Positions 1 to 7,000 of a stretch of DNA of 64,000 bases are shown one piece after another. The translations under genes were made by a program, and so were the position numbers. The notes beneath the pieces were generated by a model. It had not been told where the DNA came from. It made no database searches and was given only the letters and a program-made list of their open reading frames with translations. The stretch comes from Metabacillus mangrovi (GTDB lineage Bacteria; Bacillota; Bacilli; Bacillales; Bacillaceae). The stretch is from assembly GCF_009711125.1 (NCBI RefSeq), contig NZ_WMIB01000012.1, positions 53,408 to 117,407 on the forward strand, given 5' to 3'. Positions within the stretch are counted from its first letter, which is position 1. The number at the start of each line of letters is the position of its first letter.

Positions 1-72
1 GCCCTTTCTCTTTTAAAAGCTTATGGAAAAAAAGAAGAGACTGTAAAAAAAGAAGAAAACATGCCGATATAA
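1..72 (+). CDS. C-terminal end of an unidentified protein (partial)
   Basis: Frame 1 is open from the window edge to a TAA at 70-72 and encodes 23 residues ending in a lysine- and glutamate-rich tail (KKEETVKKEEN, then MPI). A rho-independent terminator follows at 138-174, which supports a real gene end. In Bacillus subtilis the gene just before dgkB is the RND exporter swrC, so this could be its charged C-terminus, but 23 residues of low complexity cannot show that. Confidence 0.5.
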   Translation, partial: ALSLLKAYGKKEETVKKEENMPI

Positions 73-137
73 TTTCTGCAGTGATAAATCAGCAAAAGTC
101 CTTTCACCCGGAATCTTCAGCATTTCAGCCCTCCAAT

Positions 138-174
138 AAAAGACAGCAGCCTCCATCCAGGCTCGCTGTCTTTT
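138..174 (+). terminator. Intrinsic terminator of the partial upstream gene
   Basis: AAAAGACAGC (138-147) pairs with GCTGTCTTTT (165-174), with a second inner stem AGCCT/AGGCT, and T-rich sequence follows. The A-run on the left side would let it work on both strands. Confidence 0.85.
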
Positions 175-230
175 CTTTTGCAATGGGTTTCGAGAACCAG
201 TATTTGGGGGATTTTATAGGAGCAGGCTAA

Positions 231-259
231 TTGATGGCATATGGTAAAAATGGTAGACT
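231..259 (+). promoter_or_regulatory. Possible sigma-A promoter of dgkB
   Basis: TTGATG (231-236) and TAGACT (254-259) are separated by 17 bp. The -10 is a weak match. A second TATAAT lies at 287-292, but it is too close to the start codon to leave room for a ribosome site and has no good -35. Confidence 0.3.
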
Positions 260-309
260 GATAAGAGCGCTGTATGATGGAACGACTATAATGTATAGGA
301 TGATGGAGA

Positions 310-1296
310 ATGAAAAAAGCGAGAATAATTTATAATCCGACCTCCGGAAGGGAAGCGTTTAAACGCCATTTGCCAGAGGTTTTGGCTAAGTTTGAGAACG
401 CAGGCTATGAGACATCCTGTCACGCGACCACGTGCGAAGGTGATGCAACGGATGCTGCGAAGCTCGCCGTTGAACGCGGCTTCGACCTTGTTGTCGCTGC
501 AGGCGGGGATGGAACAGTAAATGAAGTCGTGAATGGAATTGCCGGTTTTGATAAGCGGCCGCAGCTCGGCATCATACCGGTTGGAACGACGAACGATTTT
601 GCCCGTGCCATTGCTCTGCCTTTGAACGATGTACTTGCGGCAGCTGATATGCTGGTGAACGGTGTTGCTGTCCCGATTGATATCGGCCGTGTAAACGATG
701 GCTATTTCATCAACATTGCAGGCGGAGGGAAGCTGACGGAGCTGACGTATGAGGTGCCGAGCAAGCTGAAGACAATGCTCGGACAGCTGGCGTATTACCT
801 GAAGGGCATGGAGATGCTGCCTTCCATCCGGCCGACAGAGGTTGAGATCGAATATGACGGCAAGCTTTTCCAGGGGGAAGTCATGCTGTTCCTCTGCTCC
901 CTCACCAATTCCGTAGGCGGATTTGAGAAGCTTGCGCCGGATTCCAAGCTGAATGACGGCCTTTTCGATCTCCTCATCCTGAAAAAAGCGAATTTGGCCG
1001 AGTTCGTCAGAGTTGCTTCACTCGCCCTGCGCGGAGAGCACATGAACGATGAACACGTCATTTATACAAAAGCAAGCCGTGTGAAAGTCACAACGAAAGA
1101 CAAAATGCAGCTGAACCTTGATGGAGAGTACGGCGGTCTCCTGCCGGCTGAGTTTGAAAACCTGTACCGCCACCTGGACATCGTCATGTCGAAGGAAAAA
1201 GCAGACGAAATGTCCGAGGAGGATGCAAAAGAACAGGAAGAGAACGTAAACGAAGGACCGTTGGAAAAACGGGAGATGCAGGAAGAGGATCAGTAA
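310..1296 (+). CDS. dgkB: Diacylglycerol kinase DgkB
   Basis: This soluble lipid kinase phosphorylates diacylglycerol released during lipoteichoic acid synthesis, returning it to phosphatidic acid at the inner membrane face. The 328-residue protein has the DAGK catalytic signature AGGDGTVNEV around residues 64-73 and the GTTNDFA segment that follows in the YegS/DgkB family. Its length is slightly above the B. subtilis DgkB because of a highly acidic tail of about 30 residues after the conserved domain. The start ATG follows an AGGATGATGG ribosome site. In B. subtilis dgkB (yerQ) lies next to rlmCD (yefA); here rlmCD starts about 11 kb downstream, and this spacing is the basis for calling the intervening block accessory. 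Confidence 0.93.
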   Translation: MKKARIIYNPTSGREAFKRHLPEVLAKFENAGYETSCHATTCEGDATDAAKLAVERGFDLVVAAGGDGTVNEVVNGIAGFDKRPQLGIIPVGTTNDFARAIALPLNDVLAAADMLVNGVAVPIDIGRVNDGYFINIAGGGKLTELTYEVPSKLKTMLGQLAYYLKGMEMLPSIRPTEVEIEYDGKLFQGEVMLFLCSLTNSVGGFEKLAPDSKLNDGLFDLLILKKANLAEFVRVASLALRGEHMNDEHVIYTKASRVKVTTKDKMQLNLDGEYGGLLPAEFENLYRHLDIVMSKEKADEMSEEDAKEQEENVNEGPLEKREMQEEDQ

Positions 1297-1324
1297 AGCG
1301 TGTGCTTAGGCATACGCTTTTTTC
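1295..1324 (+). terminator. Terminator of dgkB
   Basis: The stem AAAGCGTGTGC / GCATACGCTTT begins inside the stop codon of dgkB and is followed by six T residues. Confidence 0.85.
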
Positions 1325-1346
1325 TTTGAAGGTTCAAACGTACCTC

Positions 1347-1375
1347 TTTACATATCGAGAAATATCGATTAATAT
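1347..1375 (+). promoter_or_regulatory. Promoter with embedded operator for the ArsR operon
   Basis: TTTACA (1347-1352) and TAATAT (1370-1375) are separated by exactly 17 bp. The spacer is TATCGAGAAATATCGAT, which contains ATATCGA twice and the dyad ATCGA/TCGAT. Initiation 7 nt after the -10 would fall on the A of the ArsR start codon at 1382, and no Shine-Dalgarno is present, so the mRNA may be leaderless. The operator role is inferred from its position and from ArsR autoregulation in general. Confidence 0.55.
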
Positions 1376-1381
1376 AAACCC

Positions 1382-1702
1382 ATGAAAAATAATCTTGCAG
1401 AAGTTTTTAAAGTACTTGGGAATGAGACGAGGCTTGAGATGCTCTCATGGCTGAAGGATCCGATGGAGCATTTTGATAAGCCGACGGCGCATCTTTCAAA
1501 GAATATCAGTGAAAAGGGCGGCGTATGCGTTGGGGATATCCAGGAGAAGGCGAAGCTTTCCCAATCGACGACCTCTCATTATCTTTCGATGCTCCAGCGA
1601 ATTGGATTGCTTGAGTCAGAACGCCATGGTAAGTGGACCTACTACCGCCGCAATGAAGAGCGGATAGAGGAAGTCATGGACTTAATCAAAAGGGAGGTCT
1701 GA
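1382..1702 (+). CDS. ArsR/SmtB-family transcriptional regulator
   Basis: A 106-residue winged-helix protein. The N-terminus (VFKVLGNETRLEMLSWL) is the typical ArsR helix 1-2, the recognition helix region is LSQSTTSHYLSMLQRIGLL at about residues 58-76, and the wing is RHGKWTYYRRN. The classical ELCVCD metal site is absent, although a single Cys lies in GGVCVGD, so it may not sense metal. The start has no ribosome-binding site, consistent with a leaderless message. It probably represses itself and the two small transporter genes 65 bp downstream. The first-choice ATG is kept because it aligns with the normal length of the family. Confidence 0.88.
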   Translation: MKNNLAEVFKVLGNETRLEMLSWLKDPMEHFDKPTAHLSKNISEKGGVCVGDIQEKAKLSQSTTSHYLSMLQRIGLLESERHGKWTYYRRNEERIEEVMDLIKREV

Positions 1703-1767
1703 TTCCTTTCTTTTTTTTTTGCAAAACATATCTATTTTTCCCGATAAAACAATATGAGGTGATCAGC

Positions 1768-2196
1768 ATGAAGGTTTGGATTTATTTGCTCGCCGTGGCA
1801 GCGGGAGTTTCTCTCAGCATTGAAGGAGCAATTTACGGCGAACTGGGAAAGGAAATCGGCAAGCTGGAAAGCAGTTTGTATAATTTTGCAGTCGGCACAC
1901 TTATTATCGGTCTGGTGCTGCTGTTCCTGGGGAAAGGCTCATTATCCTATACGTTTAAAGCTCCAAAGTGGCAGCTGACAGGCGGGATTTTGGGAACCAT
2001 CTATTTAACCATTTTGGTCATCGCCATTCCGCTCGTTGGAGTAGGCGTCGCCATGATCAGTGTCATTTTTGGACAGATGGCGATGAGCATGGTCATTGAA
2101 CATTTCGGCTGGCTCGGCAGTGAGCGGAAGCCGGTCAATAAAGAGAAGATGGGTGCAGCAGCTTTGATGCTGATTTCTTTATTCTTAATCTTTTAA
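1768..2196 (+). CDS. Small DMT-family transporter subunit (DUF606/YdcZ-like), first of pair
   Basis: A hydrophobic protein of 142 residues with about four or five membrane spans, resembling the DUF606 (EamA-like, YdcZ) small drug/metabolite transporters. Seen features are the N-terminal segment with SLSIEGAIYGELGK and the C-terminal LIEHFGW-like motif (VIEHFGWLGS), which recurs in its neighbour as LIDHFGFFGG. The ATG at 1768 is chosen over an upstream GTG because GAGGTGAT lies 4-11 nt before it. Proteins of this family often occur as tandem unequal pairs that probably work together. The substrate is unknown. Confidence 0.8.
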   Translation: MKVWIYLLAVAAGVSLSIEGAIYGELGKEIGKLESSLYNFAVGTLIIGLVLLFLGKGSLSYTFKAPKWQLTGGILGTIYLTILVIAIPLVGVGVAMISVIFGQMAMSMVIEHFGWLGSERKPVNKEKMGAAALMLISLFLIF

Positions 2197-2214
2197 TGCA
2201 GGAGGAGATATAAA

Positions 2215-2670
2215 ATGGGTTTGATTGTTGCATTATCATCTATCATTGGCGGGATCCTGCTGAGTGCACAGTCCTCCATCAACGGGGCTTTCAGCAGAAA
2301 GGCGGGAACGTATGAGAGTACGTTTCTGACATTTATCACGGGTGCGATGGTACTGATCATTGCTGTATTATTCTTCGGACAAGGGGATATCACAGGTATA
2401 CTCGATGCCCCGGCCTGGCAGCTGAGTGCGGTCTGGTTCGGGGTCGGTTATCTGTTCCTGACCGTCCTTGCTGTCCCGCAAATCGGGGTCATCGCCGCGA
2501 ATATCGCAACGGTGATCGGCCAGCTGAGTGCGGGCATCCTAATTGACCACTTCGGCTTCTTTGGTGGAACGGTGATCTCCTTTGACTGGCAGCGGGCCTT
2601 GGCGCTCGTACTTATGATTGCCGCATTGAGACTCGTTTACATCAGTAATAAAAAAGCAGAACAAAAGTAA
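2215..2670 (+). CDS. Small DMT-family transporter subunit (DUF606/YdcZ-like), second of pair
   Basis: A 151-residue integral membrane protein paralogous to the preceding gene: both share the arrangement N-terminal Ser/Gly-rich helix, a middle PxWQL motif (APKWQLTGG versus APAWQLSAV) and a C-terminal D/E-HFG motif. The gap is 18 bp and contains a strong AGGAGGAGAT ribosome site, so the two are cotranscribed. The pair is likely a heteromeric exporter regulated by the upstream ArsR protein; the substrate cannot be told. Confidence 0.8.
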   Translation: MGLIVALSSIIGGILLSAQSSINGAFSRKAGTYESTFLTFITGAMVLIIAVLFFGQGDITGILDAPAWQLSAVWFGVGYLFLTVLAVPQIGVIAANIATVIGQLSAGILIDHFGFFGGTVISFDWQRALALVLMIAALRLVYISNKKAEQK

Positions 2671-2696
2671 GCACCTCCGGCTGGAGGTGCTTTTTT
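2671..2696 (+). terminator. Terminator of the ArsR/DMT operon
   Basis: GCACCTCC-GGCT-GGAGGTGC forms a perfect 8-bp stem with a four-base loop, directly after the stop codon, followed by six T residues. Confidence 0.95.
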
Positions 2697-2743
2697 GAAA
2701 TGTTTGGTAAAATAAAGGAATTCAATCAGACAGAGGTGAGAGC

Positions 2744-3166
2744 ATGCGATATATTGAGTTAACGGAAGAGGATCAGGAACTGGTCAGTGCTGCACAGGAA
2801 ATAATCCGGAAGCTTTATGAAGAAGACAAACACCATGTAGGGGCAGCCATTCGGACAAAAACCGGAGAGACCATCTCTGCTGTCCATATCGAAGCGTACA
2901 TAGGGCGGGTAACGGTTTGCGCCGAAGCCATCGCGATTGGAACCGCCATTTCAAATGACCAGAAAGATTTCGAAACCATCGTTGCGGTCCGGCATCCTCA
3001 TCCTGATGAAACCGACCAGAGGATCCGGGTCGTCAGTCCATGCGGCATGTGCCGGGAACTGATTTCGGACTATGCGCCTGACTGCCAGGTGATCCTGGAG
3101 GTCGACGGTTCTCTGGTGAAAACGCCGATTAAAGAATTGATTCCGTTTAAATATTCCAGAAGCTGA
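2744..3166 (+). CDS. Cytidine deaminase-like zinc hydrolase
   Basis: A 140-residue protein of the cytidine/blasticidin-S deaminase fold. The catalytic motif C59-A-E61 (TVCAEAIAIG) and the zinc pair PC100-G-M-C103 are intact, so zinc is bound by three cysteines and Glu61 is the proton shuttle. The segment after the first motif differs from housekeeping Cdd, being closer to the blasticidin-S-deaminase-like subgroup, so the natural substrate may be a modified nucleoside or an aminoglycosyl-nucleoside. The gene starts at ATG after GAGGTGAG and is followed 10 bp later by a YunG-like gene in the same direction, suggesting one transcript. Confidence 0.8.
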   Translation: MRYIELTEEDQELVSAAQEIIRKLYEEDKHHVGAAIRTKTGETISAVHIEAYIGRVTVCAEAIAIGTAISNDQKDFETIVAVRHPHPDETDQRIRVVSPCGMCRELISDYAPDCQVILEVDGSLVKTPIKELIPFKYSRS

Positions 3167-3176
3167 AGGTGAAAAA

Positions 3177-3515
3177 ATGACCAAAAACGAGCAAATGCTT
3201 GCCGCACTGCAGCAATCGTGGTCCATTGAGACGAGTTCGAAGTGGACGAAAGACAACCCCGCCGCCGGACAATGCGGAGTGACAGCACTTGTCGTTAGCG
3301 ACTGGCTTGGCGGGGAGATTCTGAAAACGCAGCTTCCGGACGGCTGGCACTATTATAACCGGATTGAAGGAATCCGCTGTGATTTTACCGCGTCCCAATT
3401 TAGCGCGAAAATCCCGTATTCAGATACCCCCTCATCAAGAGAAGAAGCGTTCACGGATACAAACGAAAGGCAATATGAATGTCTGAAGGAGAAGGTGGCA
3501 GCAGCTCACAATTGA
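3177..3515 (+). CDS. YunG-like conserved protein of unknown function
   Basis: A soluble 112-residue protein with the pattern SW..ETS..W...NPA.GQCGVTALVV.D..GGEIL, followed by HYYNR and DFTASQF. This pattern recalls the B. subtilis YunG family: a Gln-Cys pair in GQCGVTAL, a His in WHYYNR and an Asp in DFT that together look like a papain-type catalytic triad. No function is established for it that I can name. It lies 10 bp downstream of the deaminase gene with an AGGTGA ribosome site. Confidence 0.6.
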   Translation: MTKNEQMLAALQQSWSIETSSKWTKDNPAAGQCGVTALVVSDWLGGEILKTQLPDGWHYYNRIEGIRCDFTASQFSAKIPYSDTPSSREEAFTDTNERQYECLKEKVAAAHN

Positions 3516-3556
3516 AATGCTGCAAGTAAAAAAGTAAAAATCCGAGGAGGCTCTCC

Positions 3557-4022
3557 ATGTCCGACATCACCTTCATGGCATCATCAAAGAAGTTCGTAAT
3601 CCCTGATGAAATAGAGCAATACAACAACCGCAGAGTGTTTGAACGGGAAGAGGACTTCATGCAGCTTTGGGTGCAAAAAGCTCACCCTTATTGGCTTGAG
3701 GAACTGGAAAAGGGCCTGTTTATATTGCCATACATTTACGAAATTTCCGGCGTTGGTAATGCTTTATTCCTCCTGTATCTGGAGAAGTACATGGAAACAG
3801 GGGATGAGCTGGAGCTGCTGTATATTCCGAATCAGCATGCTTTCAGAGACTACGAGAGAAGGATGCTTGATAACCCTCGGCATTTTTGGATCAACACAGG
3901 CAGCCTTGACGTACAAGGACCGCTACGGGACGTATCAGCTTAACCCAAAAAATTGGACAGAAGAGCTATGCCATAAAAATTATTTAACGGAGTTCGGCAT
4001 CACCACAATCGTCAAATACTAA
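3557..4022 (+). pseudogene. Conserved gene of unknown function split by a frameshift
   Basis: The gene starts at ATG 3557 after GAGGAGG. The first reading frame stops at 3941-3943 (128 residues), and its last residues, after FWINTGSL, look random. From about 3905 the reading frame one base over continues sensibly as TYKDRYGTYQLNPKNW and ends at the TAA 4020-4022, just before a good terminator. One net base was therefore gained, or two lost, between about 3890 and 3912. The intact product would be about 154 residues, soluble, rich in aromatic residues. I do not recognise the family. It could be a real mutation or a sequencing error; programmed frameshifting is less likely because no slippery run is seen there. 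Confidence 0.65.
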
Positions 4023-4048
4023 AAAAACCGCCCATTACGGCGGTTTTT
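4023..4048. terminator. Bidirectional terminator between convergent genes
   Basis: AAAAACCGCC and GGCGGTTTTT form a perfect 10-bp stem around a six-base loop, with T-runs usable from both sides. It starts one base after the stop codon of the frameshifted gene; its other end lies three bases from the stop codon of the minus-strand gene. Confidence 0.93.
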
Positions 4049-4051
4049 CAC

Positions 4052-4507
4052 TCACTGCTCTTTCAAAAGCTCCAGAATCTCTCTCATCTGTATAAGGTCC
4101 CTCGGTGTTTCCTCTTCTTCTTTTTCCGCATCATGCAGCGGGGAGAGAAAATGCTCGTAGGCCTTGGCGAATTCCACAAGGAATACATCTGCCGGGAAGG
4201 ATGTTTCTTCGATGGTCGCGAGAGAGGCGGAGGGCATCTTTTTAATGTCTATCCGTCCCCGATCCTCACTGAAGCGGAAGACGACCGAATGATCTGATTC
4301 CACTCCAAAAGGCGTTACTTCGAATGAATCAAACTTGCGGATCAGTTTCATCGCTACATCATACAGAATATTCTTCGAAACCTCGGTCAAAAATTGAACC
4401 GATTTGCCATTGTATGTAAACACGAACCGCGTATCGCTGTTCAGATAATGAATGAAATGATCTCCCTCTGTCAGACTCTCTGCTCCCAATGCCTCGATCG
4501 TAATCAC
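4052..4507 (-). CDS. Hypothetical protein
   Basis: An open frame of 151 residues if started at the GTG 4507, which has a purine-rich AGGAGAGGA site four bases upstream; the reading frame continues upstream to 4573, but that extension has no ribosome site. The protein is soluble and acidic: an N-terminal beta-rich part (VITIEALGAESLTEGDHF, then FVFTYNGKSV), a middle VVFRFSED segment and a glutamate-rich C-terminus. I do not recognise a family and no catalytic motif is visible. It is monocistronic, ending at a bidirectional terminator. Confidence 0.7.
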   Translation of the reverse strand: MITIEALGAESLTEGDHFIHYLNSDTRFVFTYNGKSVQFLTEVSKNILYDVAMKLIRKFDSFEVTPFGVESDHSVVFRFSEDRGRIDIKKMPSASLATIEETSFPADVFLVEFAKAYEHFLSPLHDAEKEEEETPRDLIQMREILELLKEQ

Positions 4508-4650
4508 TGCATCCTCTCCTCTCCTTTTCATTAGGTATATTATACCAAGTTTTGTGTTACAGCAGAGTATCAATTCGGTAACATGCTAAATAAAAAAAGG
4601 TTAAGCAGGGCCTTCCAGGAATTAATACTTGTTTTAATATTTTGTAAAAG

Positions 4651-4680
4651 TTACGCAAATCTGTTTCTATTTTACGCAAA
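4651..4680 (+). promoter_or_regulatory. Repeated TTACGCAAA sites upstream of the LacI-type gene
   Basis: TTACGCAAA occurs at 4651-4659 and again at 4672-4680, 21 bp (two helical turns) apart. The inverted form TTTGCGTGA is found in front of the ABC operon at 5759-5767. Recurrence at both promoters suggests operators for the LacI-type regulator, but the spacing is not the usual contiguous LacI palindrome. Confidence 0.4.
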
Positions 4681-4730
4681 CTGGGCTATCTTTCTAGTAA
4701 CGCTGATTAAAGAAAATGGTGGGGCTGGAT

Positions 4731-5729
4731 ATGACAACTATTAAAGACATTGCCGTAAAAGCAGATGTTTCAATCGCAACCGTATCAAGAATCTTAAGCG
4801 GAAACAAAACGTATACCTTTTCCCAGGCCACCATCGACCGGGTCAGGAACGCAGCCGCGGAGCTGAACTATGGTCCTCCCAGGAAAAAGAAGCAGAAACA
4901 AGAACCGGCTGCTGCTTCCGGATTGACCATTGCAGCCGTATTTTGGTTTGAAGAAGCCCAGGAAGAGGATTATTTGTATTACAGGGAAATCAGGCGCGGA
5001 ATGGAGAGGCGGTTCGCAGGAGAAGCGATTTCGTTTTCCAGCTATTATTCTTTGAAGCACCTGCCGGAAAACGCAGACGGGATTATCGCGGTGGGGAAGT
5101 TCTCGGCAGCGGAGGTCGAGCGGCTGTCTGCCATAACCTCACATCTCGTTTTCGTGGATTCCTCACCGGATCCGCTCGCGTACAGCAGTGTAACCGCTGA
5201 TTTCTTCGATGCCATGAAATCCATCATCCGTTACTTGATCGGCACCGGACATAAGAAAATCGGGTATATCGGAAAGAAGGAGTATGTAGGGGACGGTTCT
5301 GAAGAGTATCCGGACCTGAAAGAGGAAAGCTATAAGCTGATTGCCATCGCTGAAGGGATTTATCATCCGGATTATCTTTACGTTATAGAAGATCCAACCC
5401 CTTCCGCAGGATTTAAGATTGCCAGCCATTCGATGACAGAAAACATGCCTGATGCGTTTATCGTTTTTTCAGATACGGTGGCAATAGGCGTTCTGAGCGC
5501 CTTTCAGGAAGCGGGAGTGAAGATACCGGGCGATGTGTCGATCATCAGCTTTGATGATCTCCCGATTGCACAATATACCTTTCCTTCTCTCAGCACCGTT
5601 AAAATCCATACGGAACATATGGGAGCCTCAGCAGTCGATTTGCTCATGGGAGAACTGTCAGAGAAAACCGACTTTCCGAGAAAAGTAGTGATCCCATACG
5701 AAATCATGATTCGAAACAGCAGCCGGTAG
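4731..5729 (+). CDS. LacI/GalR-family transcriptional regulator
   Basis: A 332-residue repressor. The N-terminal helix-turn-helix is MTTIKDIAVKADVSIATVSR followed by the ILSGN hinge entry, and the remainder is a periplasmic-binding-protein-like sensor domain ending in DVSIISFDDLPIAQYTFPSLSTV, the usual LacI C-terminal signature. A charged KKKQKQ linker follows the HTH. ATG 4731 is preferred to an in-frame start at 4716 because the family starts at this residue and GGTGGGG precedes it. It lies directly before, and in the same direction as, a sugar-type ABC importer, which it most likely represses. MalR/AraR-type subfamilies cannot be distinguished. Confidence 0.9.
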   Translation: MTTIKDIAVKADVSIATVSRILSGNKTYTFSQATIDRVRNAAAELNYGPPRKKKQKQEPAAASGLTIAAVFWFEEAQEEDYLYYREIRRGMERRFAGEAISFSSYYSLKHLPENADGIIAVGKFSAAEVERLSAITSHLVFVDSSPDPLAYSSVTADFFDAMKSIIRYLIGTGHKKIGYIGKKEYVGDGSEEYPDLKEESYKLIAIAEGIYHPDYLYVIEDPTPSAGFKIASHSMTENMPDAFIVFSDTVAIGVLSAFQEAGVKIPGDVSIISFDDLPIAQYTFPSLSTVKIHTEHMGASAVDLLMGELSEKTDFPRKVVIPYEIMIRNSSR

Positions 5730-5741
5730 GCTGCTGTTTTT
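5714..5741 (+). terminator. Terminator of the LacI-type gene
   Basis: AAACAGCAGCC / GGCTGCTGTTT with loop GGTA; it overlaps the last codons and the stop codon of the regulator gene and runs into TTTTT. Confidence 0.9.
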
Positions 5742-5758
5742 ACGTAATAATAATTTTA

Positions 5759-5780
5759 TTTGCGTGATTATTTACGCTTT
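5759..5780 (+). promoter_or_regulatory. Candidate LacI-type operator before the ABC operon
   Basis: TTTGCGTGA (5759-5767) is the inverted form, 8 of 9 bases, of the TTACGCAAA sites before the regulator gene, and TTACGCTTT follows at 5772. The stretch lies about 95-115 bp upstream of the binding-protein start codon. Assignment rests on motif recurrence only. Confidence 0.35.
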
Positions 5781-5873
5781 ATTTACATAATGTTTATGCT
5801 TCTTTCATTTCTGTTTTACACAGCCTCTATATGATTAAACGTGTAAGAAGAAACGAATACGGGAGGTAACAAC

Positions 5874-6947
5874 ATGTTCAGAAACGTGAAGTTCTTATCT
5901 TTTTTCCTAATAGTGATAGTGGCTTTGACCGGCTGTTCATCAAGTGCTGCGGATCAGCCTTCGGGCAGCAATGCTTCAAAGGAAGAGGGAGACCAAAAAG
6001 TAGTGGTGTATTCTCCCCACGGTGAAGAAATGCTTCAGGAAGTGGCAGGGATGTTCAAAGAAGAAACAGGGATTGAAATGGAATTTCTTACAATGGGCGG
6101 CGGTGAACTCGTTGACCGGATCCGTGCTGAAAAAGCGAACCCGCAGGCTGACATCATTTATGGAAACCCCTCATCCGTTTTTAACGAAATGAAAAACGAT
6201 AACCTTCTCGCTGAATCCTCTCCAACGTGGGCGAAAGAAATCGACCCGATGTTCAAAGACCAGGATAACCGCTGGTACGGAACAATCCAGACGCCAGTCG
6301 TCATGTTTTACAACCACGACGTCCTGAGTGAACAGGATGCACCGAAAGACTGGAAAGACCTCGCAGATCCAAAATATAAAGATCAAATCATCGTGCGCAG
6401 CACAACATCTGCAGCATCCCGTGCAACCTTCGCGAGCCTGATTGACCAATATGATCAACAAGGGACGCTGGAAAAAGAAGGCTGGGACTTCATCAAGCAA
6501 ATGGACAGCAACATTAAAAAGCAAGTCTCTGATTCTTCCATGGTGTTCCAGGCGATTGCTAGAGAAGAAGGAAGCATCGGCTTCTGGACGCTTGACGGTG
6601 TCATCGACAACGTGGAAAACAACAACATGCCATTTACGATGGTAAACGCAGAGAGCGGGAGCCCGGTTATCACTGATGGAATTGCTGTGATCGAAGGGGC
6701 GAAAAATCAAAGCGCTGCTGAAAAATTCATCGAATTCGCCGGAAGCAAAGAAGTTCAGGAAAAACTGGCAAACGACTTCAACCGTATGCCTACAAACAAA
6801 GAAGCACTGCAATCCTCACCGGACTGGATGAAAAACTTTGATTACAAAGCGATGGATGTCGACTGGGAGAACCTCGCTGAAAACTCTTCCGAATGGCTTC
6901 AAAACTATGAAGATAACGTGAGGGACTCTTCAAAAGTAGAACAATAA
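5874..6947 (+). CDS. ABC transporter solute-binding lipoprotein (Fbp/Afu-type)
   Basis: A 357-residue lipoprotein: hydrophobic signal then the lipobox LTGC with Cys21 as the lipidated residue. The mature part follows the family 1 bilobal binding-protein pattern related to FbpA, AfuA and PhnS (KVVVYSPHGEEML, EFLTMGGGELVDRI, ADIIYGNPSS). Proteins of this fold bind ferric iron, phosphonates or, as shown for Actinobacillus AfuA, hexose phosphates. The tyrosine pair that binds iron in FbpA near the C-terminus is not evident. With a LacI regulator and a sugar-isomerase-like gene alongside, a phosphorylated sugar is the better guess. It begins a five-gene operon. Confidence 0.85.
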   Translation: MFRNVKFLSFFLIVIVALTGCSSSAADQPSGSNASKEEGDQKVVVYSPHGEEMLQEVAGMFKEETGIEMEFLTMGGGELVDRIRAEKANPQADIIYGNPSSVFNEMKNDNLLAESSPTWAKEIDPMFKDQDNRWYGTIQTPVVMFYNHDVLSEQDAPKDWKDLADPKYKDQIIVRSTTSAASRATFASLIDQYDQQGTLEKEGWDFIKQMDSNIKKQVSDSSMVFQAIAREEGSIGFWTLDGVIDNVENNNMPFTMVNAESGSPVITDGIAVIEGAKNQSAAEKFIEFAGSKEVQEKLANDFNRMPTNKEALQSSPDWMKNFDYKAMDVDWENLAENSSEWLQNYEDNVRDSSKVEQ

Positions 6948-6952
6948 ATCCG

Positions 6953-6982
6953 GAGGGGCTAACAACCCCTCTTTCTCTTTTT
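6953..6982 (+). terminator. Intra-operon hairpin between binding protein and ATPase genes
   Basis: GAGGGG (6953-6958) pairs with CCCCTC (6966-6971) and is followed by a T-rich TTTCTCTTTTT. It lies in the 53-bp gap and probably acts as a leaky terminator or mRNA stabiliser, so that the binding protein is made in excess. Confidence 0.6.
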
Positions 6983-7000
6983 AAGATAGGAGGAGCTTTC

